Origin: JBICHM01 sp043101835
GTDB taxonomy: Bacteria > Planctomycetota > Phycisphaerae > Phycisphaerales > UBA1924
Length of the DNA: 7,360 nt
Reading direction: 5' to 3'
NCBI GenBank assembly: GCA_043101835.1
Contig: JBICHM010000282.1
Location: forward strand, 1-7,360
This document shows, piece by piece, positions 1-5,542 of the stretch (positions are counted from its first letter, which is position 1; every line of letters starts with the position of its first letter). The notes beneath the pieces were generated by a model. It saw nothing but the letters and a program-made list of their open reading frames with translations. It made no database searches and was not told the DNA's origin. Made by a program: the position numbers and the translations under genes.

Positions 1-214
1 CGCGCAACGGCGCGCCGGACCGCACGACGCCGAGGATCCTGACCGCCGCGAAGGCGAGCAGGATGACGACCACGATGCCGACGACCGTCTTGCCCGCGCT
101 CGACTGCATCGCGGCGCGGATGCCGCCGCCATCGCCGCCCGACCGGGAGCGGGCGCCGCCGGTCGAGGCGGTGTCGTCGTCAACGAGCGAGCCGAGTTTC
201 ATACCTGTGCTCAT
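1..214 (-). CDS. Small single-pass membrane-anchored protein, N-terminal part only
   Basis: The gene starts at 214 and leaves the window on the left, so 71 residues are visible. The N-terminus is polar and flexible: an acidic patch (D12-D14), then a Gly/Ser/Arg-rich stretch to about residue 31. One hydrophobic segment follows (about residues 43-58, starting TVVGIVVVILLAF) and then a basic residue. This suggests a type II or bitopic inner-membrane protein with a short cytoplasmic N-terminus. The ATG at 214 is the first standard start codon after the in-frame stop at 320-322; a second ATG at 202 (MKLGS) is equally possible, and neither has a convincing ribosome binding site. It lies 111 bases downstream of the EEP gene on the same strand, with no clear terminator between. 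I do not recognise the family, and whatever follows the membrane segment is outside the window. Confidence 0.6.
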   Translation of the reverse strand, partial: MSTGMKLGSLVDDDTASTGGARSRSGGDGGGIRAAMQSSAGKTVVGIVVVILLAFAAVRILGVVRSGAPLR

Positions 215-325
215 GGCCTGGATCGTTCCGTCCTGGAGGATCGAGGAGAGGATGACCGCCGGCCCGCGCTCCGGCGGGCGCCTGCACCATTGTTGCGTGT
301 TCGAGGGCGTCGCGTCTGTTCAGAT

Positions 326-1651
326 TCAGCAAGGACCCCACGCGCCGAGCAGGAGGCCCAGATCGGCCCCGTCGATCGTGCCGGAGCCGTTGAGGTCGGC
401 GGGACCGCTGCCGCCCCAGGCGCCGAGCAGCAGGCCCAGGTCCGCGCCGTCAACGACGTTGTCGCCGTTGAGGTCCGCCGGGCAGGGCGGAGCCGCGGTG
501 GCGAGCTGGAAGTCAACAAGGACGGGCCGGTGGTCGCTCGCGCGTCCGGTGAGTTGCAGGATCGAGGACAGGGGCAGGAATCCGAGCTCCGGGGGGGCCG
601 TCGTCGTGCTCAGGCTGGCCGTGTTAAAGATCCACGCGCGCCGCTCGGTGGCCTTGCTGTCCTGCCAGCCGAGGTAGTCGAGCTTGCTGCTGCCCTGCGT
701 GTTGTCGCTGCCCGTGAAGACATCCTGCGCGCTGTCGAAGACGCTGTCGGAGCGGTCGAAATCGGTGCCGTCGGTCCCGCCGGTGTTCTGCGCGCGGGTC
801 AGCCACTCGGCCGGGCCCTTTCGGCCGTTCGACGACTCGTCCTCGTTCCAGTCGCCGCCGAAGATGACGGGGGTGTTGGCGTCGAGGATCGCCGTCGCTG
901 CAGGGACGTCGGTGATCTTGTTGGTGGGGTCGGGCGAGCCTGTGCCCGCGCCGTTGTAGAAATAGTCGATGAAATACGCGGTGTTCTGCGAGGCGACGAG
1001 GCGCTCGGCGAGGTCGCTGCTCGACCCGCCGGACCGCAGATGGGCGCACGCGACGACAAGGTCGCCTGCGTAGGTCTCGTCGGGAAGATCGATCTCGGCG
1101 AAGGCGAAGCCGCGGATGCCGCCGTCGCCGCCCGGGGCATAGGCGTCGGGGCGAATGAAGAAATCGGGGAATGCCGCGATGGTGTCGCCGTTGAGGTCGG
1201 CGAAGGGATAACGGCTCATGATGACGTTGCGGTTGAAGCCGTCGCTGTCGGAACTGACGTAGATGTGGGGCAGGTCGTAGCCGGTTGGGGCGTACTTCTG
1301 GACGTAGGCCGTGGCCCCCCCGCCGCCGTGCATGAACTGCTCGAGAACGGAGCCGAGGGTGGCGACGGAGTCAACGCAGCCGCCGCAGCCGTTGTCGCCG
1401 GTCTCCTGGAGCAGCAGCACATCGGGCTGCATGGAGGCGACGATGAGCGCGAGGCTCGTCCACTGGTTCAGCGCCTCGGTCTTGGCGATGCCGCTGCGGA
1501 TGCCGTCCTCGACATTCCAGGTCATGACGCGGAGATCGGCGGGGTCGGTCTTGCCCCACTGTCCGGCGTTGGGGTTCCACTGGGCGATTGCGGCGGGAGC
1601 GATCGCGAGGCACGCGATCGCGCCGACGCGCCGTGCGGCGGGTCCGAGCAT
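326..1651 (-). CDS. Secreted endonuclease/exonuclease/phosphatase (EEP) family protein with C-terminal dockerin-like tail
   Basis: This is a 441-residue exported protein. Residues 1-23 form a signal peptide (basic RR at 7-8, hydrophobic core, AIA cleavage site before Q24). Residues about 40-382 carry the EEP (DNase I-like, metal-dependent phosphodiesterase) motifs in order: MTWNVEDG with N46, LLLQETGD with E83, ACAHLRSGG with H204, FGGDWNED with D267 and N269, and SDHRPVLVDF with D373 and H374. All main catalytic positions are present, so it is probably active on nucleic acids or another phosphodiester or phosphomonoester outside the cytoplasm; the substrate cannot be read from the sequence. 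A CGGC pair (C89, C92) lies just after the catalytic glutamate. Residues 390-441 are a two-loop dockerin-like module (D393/N395/D397/D401 and D419/N421/S423/D427) bracketed by C390 and C441. The frame stays open upstream to an ATG at 1702, but I chose 1651 because it gives a clean signal peptide and has GGAGAG nine bases upstream. A terminator lies between it and the upstream gene, so it is probably transcribed separately. Confidence 0.9.
   Translation of the reverse strand: MLGPAARRVGAIACLAIAPAAIAQWNPNAGQWGKTDPADLRVMTWNVEDGIRSGIAKTEALNQWTSLALIVASMQPDVLLLQETGDNGCGGCVDSVATLGSVLEQFMHGGGGATAYVQKYAPTGYDLPHIYVSSDSDGFNRNVIMSRYPFADLNGDTIAAFPDFFIRPDAYAPGGDGGIRGFAFAEIDLPDETYAGDLVVACAHLRSGGSSSDLAERLVASQNTAYFIDYFYNGAGTGSPDPTNKITDVPAATAILDANTPVIFGGDWNEDESSNGRKGPAEWLTRAQNTGGTDGTDFDRSDSVFDSAQDVFTGSDNTQGSSKLDYLGWQDSKATERRAWIFNTASLSTTTAPPELGFLPLSSILQLTGRASDHRPVLVDFQLATAAPPCPADLNGDNVVDGADLGLLLGAWGGSGPADLNGSGTIDGADLGLLLGAWGPC
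329..484 (-). repeat. Dockerin-like tail, copy A (codes for EEP residues 390-441)
   Basis: This copy encodes two tandem EF-hand-like loops, each followed by DGADLGLLLGAWG, and ends in WGPC. At protein level, 47 of 52 residues match copy B at 1806-1961. At DNA level, 377-430 matches 1854-1907 with a single mismatch (401 against 1878), including a perfect run of 29 bases. The second loop has Ser instead of Asp at the fifth loop position in both copies. Confidence 0.85.
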
Positions 1652-1660
1652 GGTCGAAGT

Positions 1661-1666
1661 CTCTCC
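1661..1666 (-). promoter_or_regulatory. Ribosome binding site of the EEP gene
   Basis: GGAGAG lies on the minus strand, nine bases before the ATG at 1651. It decides the start: this ATG opens directly into a signal peptide, while the longer frame from 1702 would add 17 residues ahead of it. Confidence 0.7.
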
Positions 1667-1739
1667 GGCCCCGGCTCCGCCGAGGCGACAGGTCATCCTC
1701 ACGCGCCCAGCGTAGCCCTGCCGGGCCGGCCGGGAAAGA

Positions 1740-1767
1740 ACGCACCGGGGCTCTCGCCCCGGTGCGT
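1740..1767 (-). terminator. Intrinsic terminator of the large secreted-protein gene
   Basis: Read on the minus strand, ACGCACCGGGGC pairs perfectly with GCCCCGGTGCGT across a GAGA tetraloop of the stable GNRA type, giving a 12-bp stem. TCTTTCCC follows, a short T-rich tail. The hairpin starts 32 bases after the stop codon at 1800-1802. On the plus strand the hairpin is followed by CAAAG, so it should act mainly on minus-strand transcription. It separates the large secreted-protein gene from the EEP gene. Confidence 0.85.
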
Positions 1768-1799
1768 CAAAGTTCAGAAACTCTCAGGCCTGCAATCGG

Positions 1800-3980
1800 T
1801 TACGGGCAGGGGCCCCAGGCGCCGAGCCGGAGGCCGAGGTCGGCGCCATCGACCGTGCCGGAGCCGTTGAGGTCGGCAGGACCGCTGCCGCCCCAGGCGC
1901 CGAGCAGGAGGCCGAGGTCGGCGCCGTCCGTGACGCCGTCGCCGTTCAGATCGGTCGGGCACGGCGAGCTGGGCGTCGCACCGATGTAGAGGAGCACGTT
2001 GTACTCCTGGTCGCCGCTGAGCGGATCGCCGCTGGCGCCGGTGACCTTGATGAAGTCGCCGTCCTGGTTGACGTCGTAGACGATCTCGGCGCCGAGCACG
2101 AGGCCGCCGAGGTTGCGCTCGTCGCTGGGGTCCTGGGCGTAGGTCCCGATCGGCGCACCGGCGAAAGCGGTCTGGTTCATGTTGCCGCTGTGGATCGTCG
2201 CCGAGTCGATCGAGTTGCTGTCGGCGATCGAGATGAAGCGGACCTGCCAGTCGCGGCCGCTGTTCTGACCGGCGAACACATCGCCCTGCTCGAGGACGAG
2301 CTCCTGCTGCCAGGAGAAGTTCGCGGGGTCGTACACGGCGCGGATGAGCACCGTGTCGAAGTCGTCATCGGCTTCGCCCGTGATCTCATCGGGGCCGTTG
2401 CCGCGGTAGAGCTGGGCCGCGGCGAGGTACCACAGGTTGCCGGCCGCATCGAGCGTCGGGTTGCTGAACGACGGGCCGTTCGGCGCGCCGACGACGGAGC
2501 CGCCGGTGACCTCGCTCAGGAGCGCGAGCTCGCCAATCCGGGCGCCCATGTCGTCGTAGATGCCCTTGCCGCCGTTGGTCGTCAGGCCGAGCTGGTTCCA
2601 CGCGGCGAGCTCCCACTCGAGGGTGCCGACCGGATCCGCCGGGTCGAACCGCGCCACGACGATGCCGCCCTCAGGGTCGGTCGCACCGAAGCCGAGGCCG
2701 GTGATCGGGCCGGCGACGAGTGCGCGTCCGTCTGCGTCCATGCCGACGGCGACCTGGCCGTTGCCGCCGCGGAAGAAGGTCTGGCTGAAGTAGTTCGTGA
2801 ACTCGGGGTCGAAGGGGAAGGTGTAGGGGTCGAGCGTCGAGGAGTCGGAGACGATGGCGGGCATCGCGACTACGGTCTGGCCGGCCACGTTGCCGTTGGC
2901 GTCAACGCCCCACACGCTGAGACCGGTGGTGTCGACGGAGGCGCCGGGCTTCACCTCGAGGGCGGCGGTGCCGACGGTGCCGGGGAACAGCACGCGCGAG
3001 GAGTAGTGCACGCCGCCGCGCTGGTCGTTCGCGCCGGTGCGGTGCGCCGTCGTTGCGGCGATGCTGCCGGCGACCTGCTCGTGGACGTACTCGATCGGCG
3101 ACGAACCACCGAAGGGCGGGCGGTTGACGGCCATGAGGACCGGACGACCGGCGAGCGCGCTGTCGATGCCCGTCGGCGTGCCGTAACCGGCGGTCGTGGT
3201 GTCGGAGGCCAGCGGGACGCCGGTGATCGCGGCGTCGGCGCCGTCGGTGGCGCCGCTCGCGCTCGTGATGGCGTTGACCACCGCGCCGTTGCGCAGCGCC
3301 GACTGCACGTGCAGGTAGTTCTCGCCGACGATCGGGTTCGCGCCGCTCAGGCCGAAGTCATCCGCGCGGAAGTAGACGACGCCGTTGGAATCGACGGCGC
3401 CGAAGCCGAACTGCGACTGGTTCGTCGCGCCGGTCGCATCGTTCGTCGCGGCGACAACGCGCCGGACGAAGAGGCGGCTCGGGTCGTTCTCGGAGAACTG
3501 CACGATGCCGCTGATGATGTTGTTGACGCTGGCGAGAGCGTCGCTGGTCGAGAACTCGGCGAAGGCGACGCCCTGGCGCACCGCGTTGCCGGTGGGGCTG
3601 ATCGTGTTCGGCGCATCGTTGAGCGTCGGGTTGCCGTTCACGCCGAAGCCCGCGGCGTTCCAGACCAGGTAGTTCTGGCCGAGGAAGGGCACACCCGTCT
3701 GCGTCCAGGCGCTGATGCCCTGCGACGAGATCTGGCTGGCGAAGAACGACGACGACGTCTTGCTCGACTTCAGGATCGGCGCGATGCCGAACTCGGCGCC
3801 GGTGCTGGTGAACAGCGGGGCGAGATCGACGACGAAGTCGTTGATCTGCTCGGTCGTGCTCCACGGGCTGACGGCGTCGCCGGGGAGGCCTGTGTTCTTC
3901 GCGACGCTGTCCTGCGCAGCGGCCGGCATCGCCAGGCCCGCCGCGAGCGCAACGGCGCCCATACGGGTGATCACTCGCAT
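1800..3980 (-). CDS. Large secreted protein of unknown function with C-terminal dockerin-like tail
   Basis: This is a 726-residue exported protein. Residues 1-23 are a typical signal peptide (MRVITR, hydrophobic core, AMPAAAQ cleavage region). The body (about 24-670) is rich in Gly, Ala, Asn, Thr and Asp and poor in Cys and Lys. It has many short strand-like stretches ending in phrases such as VDSNGVVYFRADD, MDADGRALVAG and LDAAGNLWYLAA. These look like repeated beta-strand blades with data-report style turns and could form a beta-propeller or beta-sandwich, but I see no catalytic motif and do not recognise a family. Residues 674-725 are a two-loop dockerin-like module (D677/N679/D681/D685/D688 and D703/N705/S707/D711/D714) bracketed by C674 and C725, followed by one Pro. 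The second helix reads LGLRLGAWG, with R718 where the other copy has Leu. The frame is open upstream to 4370 inside the next gene, but the ATG at 3980 has GAGGAG eight bases upstream and starts the signal peptide. It probably acts at the cell surface or outside the cell. Confidence 0.88.
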   Translation of the reverse strand: MRVITRMGAVALAAGLAMPAAAQDSVAKNTGLPGDAVSPWSTTEQINDFVVDLAPLFTSTGAEFGIAPILKSSKTSSSFFASQISSQGISAWTQTGVPFLGQNYLVWNAAGFGVNGNPTLNDAPNTISPTGNAVRQGVAFAEFSTSDALASVNNIISGIVQFSENDPSRLFVRRVVAATNDATGATNQSQFGFGAVDSNGVVYFRADDFGLSGANPIVGENYLHVQSALRNGAVVNAITSASGATDGADAAITGVPLASDTTTAGYGTPTGIDSALAGRPVLMAVNRPPFGGSSPIEYVHEQVAGSIAATTAHRTGANDQRGGVHYSSRVLFPGTVGTAALEVKPGASVDTTGLSVWGVDANGNVAGQTVVAMPAIVSDSSTLDPYTFPFDPEFTNYFSQTFFRGGNGQVAVGMDADGRALVAGPITGLGFGATDPEGGIVVARFDPADPVGTLEWELAAWNQLGLTTNGGKGIYDDMGARIGELALLSEVTGGSVVGAPNGPSFSNPTLDAAGNLWYLAAAQLYRGNGPDEITGEADDDFDTVLIRAVYDPANFSWQQELVLEQGDVFAGQNSGRDWQVRFISIADSNSIDSATIHSGNMNQTAFAGAPIGTYAQDPSDERNLGGLVLGAEIVYDVNQDGDFIKVTGASGDPLSGDQEYNVLLYIGATPSSPCPTDLNGDGVTDGADLGLLLGAWGGSGPADLNGSGTVDGADLGLRLGAWGPCP
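1806..1961 (-). repeat. Dockerin-like tail, copy B (codes for residues 674-725 of the large secreted protein)
   Basis: This copy pairs with copy A at 329-484, offset by exactly 1477 bases, so the alignment has no gap over the full 156 bases. The five protein differences from copy A are Ala to Thr, Asn to Gly and Val to Thr around the first loop, and Ile to Val and Leu to Arg in the second half. The two halves of each copy are also related to each other through DGADLGLLLGAWG. Confidence 0.85.
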
Positions 3981-3988
3981 CGTCTCTG

Positions 3989-3994
3989 CTCCTC
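3989..3994 (-). promoter_or_regulatory. Ribosome binding site of the large secreted-protein gene
   Basis: GAGGAG lies on the minus strand, eight bases before the ATG at 3980. It is the strongest Shine-Dalgarno match seen in this window and rules out the long upstream extension of the frame into the pseudopilin gene. Confidence 0.8.
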
Positions 3995-4051
3995 GTGTGT
4001 GAATCGTTCTCTCTCGAAGGCAATCGGCGACGGCGTCTCTCCGAACGCGCG

Positions 4052-4069
4052 CCCCGATGGAAAGCGGGG
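4052..4069 (-). other. Short hairpin directly after the pseudopilin stop codon
   Basis: On the minus strand, CCCCG and CGGGG pair around the eight-base loop CTTTCCAT, starting right after the TGA at 4070-4072. The stem is only 5 bp and no T-tract follows, so it is not a convincing terminator. It could protect a processed 3' end or weaken read-through into the next gene 89 bases on. Confidence 0.35.
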
Positions 4070-5230
4070 TCAGGGCATCACGACGAATCGCCCGCGCTCG
4101 GCGCGCGTGCGATATTCGGCCTGAAGTGATTGATCGATCTGCAGGTAGTTCACGCGCGCGCCGGTCGGCGTCCAGAGCTCGGGGCGCCGGGCCTCCTGCA
4201 GCGTGAGACGCTCGACATGGCCATCGAAGAAGACGGCGTTGCCCTGGTTGAGGGAACCGTCGCCCGCGGAGTTGGCGCCGCCGCCGCCGTGACGGAACGA
4301 AATGCCGCTCATATCCCAGCCGGCCGCGTTGCGTCCCTTGGGGTACGCGCGGCTGAAGGCGACGTCCCACGCGCCCGAGTCGGCGAACGCGCCGCCGAAC
4401 CCTGCATTGGAATCGACATCGTGATCGATGAGCGTGAGGTCGCCGCGCTGGTACTTGGTGCCGTCGGCGATGAAGATCTTGCTTGCCGGATGAGCGAGAC
4501 GATTGATCGTCGGCGTGTAGCCGGCGCCGCCGGGAAGCGTCATCGAACTCGAGAAGGACGGGGGCTGCGAGTAGGTTGCGGAGCTGCCCCAGAAAGTCTC
4601 ACCGGCCCAGCGGGGGCGGCCGGCGCCGGGGCCTGCGCCCCAGAGGATCTCGCGGCTGCTCGAGTAGCTGAAGGCGAGCGTGACGGGGTGCTCGTCGGTG
4701 CCGGCGGGGTACGCGGCGCCACCGACGAAGGGCACAGCCACGATCTTGTTCGTCGGGCACGCAAGAACACCCTGCGGCCCGCTCGAGCGCGTCAGAGGCT
4801 CGCGCTCGCCGCCGGTGCCATTGAGCAGGTTGAACCGCTCCGCGCGATCGACGGGCATCGATCGGCCGTCGGACATGTAGCCGAAGATCAGCGGCGCCGC
4901 CCAGTCCCATGGCTGGGTCGCGATGCCATTGACGCGCTCCGGGTTGCCTTGCTGCGCCTGCGCATCGTTCAGGATGCTCCGACCGGTGGTGCCGGGGCTG
5001 CCGGCGAGGTCGCCCCGGTTGTCGGTCTGGTAGCCGGCCTGGGCCTGGCCGAGGCTGCGAAGGTTCGCCTGGCACACCAGCGCGTACGCCGACTCTCTGG
5101 CGCCCGCCAGTGACGGCAGCAGCAGCCCCAGAAGCAGCGCGATGATCGAGATCACGACGAGCAGCTCCACGAGGGTGAAGCCGAATCGACGACCTGCCCG
5201 CACGGGGCCTTCCTTGAGCGACTGATCCAT
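4070..5230 (-). CDS. Prepilin-like (pseudopilin) protein with GFTLVE leader, planctomycete H-X-DG type
   Basis: The 386-residue product has a short basic leader (residues 1-17, with R11, R14 and R15) and the type IV prepilin peptidase site G17|FTLVE, with E22 as Glu5 of the mature protein. The hydrophobic helix LLVVISIIALLLGLLLPSL covers about 23-41. The next part, ARESAYALVCQANLRSLGQ, is typical of planctomycete prepilin-like proteins, as are the later ACP (C158) and C-terminal FFDGHVERL (D336, G337). C53 and C158 could form a disulfide in the periplasmic domain. Family members are processed by the prepilin peptidase and resemble type II secretion or type IV pilus minor subunits, though most have no proven role. 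The frame is open far upstream; I chose 5230 because it gives the expected short leader, but no good ribosome binding site precedes it. The next gene on this strand encodes a secreted protein, so the two may be co-transcribed. Confidence 0.9.
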   Translation of the reverse strand: MDQSLKEGPVRAGRRFGFTLVELLVVISIIALLLGLLLPSLAGARESAYALVCQANLRSLGQAQAGYQTDNRGDLAGSPGTTGRSILNDAQAQQGNPERVNGIATQPWDWAAPLIFGYMSDGRSMPVDRAERFNLLNGTGGEREPLTRSSGPQGVLACPTNKIVAVPFVGGAAYPAGTDEHPVTLAFSYSSSREILWGAGPGAGRPRWAGETFWGSSATYSQPPSFSSSMTLPGGAGYTPTINRLAHPASKIFIADGTKYQRGDLTLIDHDVDSNAGFGGAFADSGAWDVAFSRAYPKGRNAAGWDMSGISFRHGGGGANSAGDGSLNQGNAVFFDGHVERLTLQEARRPELWTPTGARVNYLQIDQSLQAEYRTRAERGRFVVMP

Positions 5231-5542
5231 GTCTGGAGCGATATCCGTTCGAGGGGCGGCGAGGGGATCAAGACAACGGGAACGGGCGCAAGCAGCGGGA
5301 GACGGCGGGTGCGATGTACTTCGCCTCATCGCGCTCGGTCCAACATCCAACCCCAGCCGGGACGCGAAGTCTCGCGACCCGCTGTGAAGCTTTGGTGAAG
5401 GGGGCGCGTGGAGCCGGTTCAAACCCGTCGGAACACCATCCGCCCGTCTGGGGGATGCTAGCAGGACGCCCCATCCTGTGCTACACCCTTGCCCCCGAAC
5501 GGTCCCGCCGACGCCCCACTTTCGACGAGCCGCCGACTCCCC
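5231..5542. other. Divergent intergenic region between the pseudopilin and permease genes
   Basis: These 312 bases should hold promoters for both directions, but I cannot assign -35/-10 boxes with confidence in this GC-rich sequence. Visible elements are: an inverted repeat GCGATG/CATCGC (5311-5316 and 5327-5332), extendable outward to 10 bp with two G-T pairs; a small palindrome CGCGA/TCGCG (5363-5376); a direct repeat GTGAAG flanking CTTTG (5384-5400); and an imperfect inverted repeat (5459-5483; TAGCA..GGA with TCC..TGCTA) about 60 bases before the permease ATG. Any of these could be an operator or leader hairpin. I see no coding sequence, tRNA or known riboswitch core. Confidence 0.5.

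Noticed and set aside
262..279. GCCCGC/GCGGGC hairpin downstream of the EEP gene as a terminator
   Set aside because: The stem is only 6 bp in very GC-rich DNA, no T-tract follows on the minus strand, and chance formation is likely.
215..319. In-frame upstream extension of the left-edge membrane protein
   Set aside because: The frame is open to the stop at 320-322, but it contains no ATG, GTG or TTG before the ATG at 214.
290..1870. 526-residue plus-strand open frame opposite the EEP gene
   Set aside because: It is antisense to a gene with clear family motifs, signal peptide and ribosome binding site. Its product is a low-complexity Arg/Val/Gly/Ala mix typical of stop-poor antisense frames in GC-rich DNA.
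2190..4124. 644-residue plus-strand open frame opposite the large secreted protein
   Set aside because: Its composition is again Arg/Gly/Ala/Val/Glu/Asp-rich with no motif. The minus-strand gene has a strong ribosome binding site, signal peptide, tail and terminator.
5404..5434. tRNA T-arm-like sequence (GGTTCAAACC)
   Set aside because: The loop fits TTCRANY, but the stem has a mismatch. No acceptor strand complementary to the downstream bases occurs at the right distance upstream, and no CCA falls at the correct position.
5484..5502. ACCCTTG stretch reminiscent of part of a thiamine riboswitch
   Set aside because: The CTGAGA core and the remaining conserved helices are absent, so this is chance similarity.
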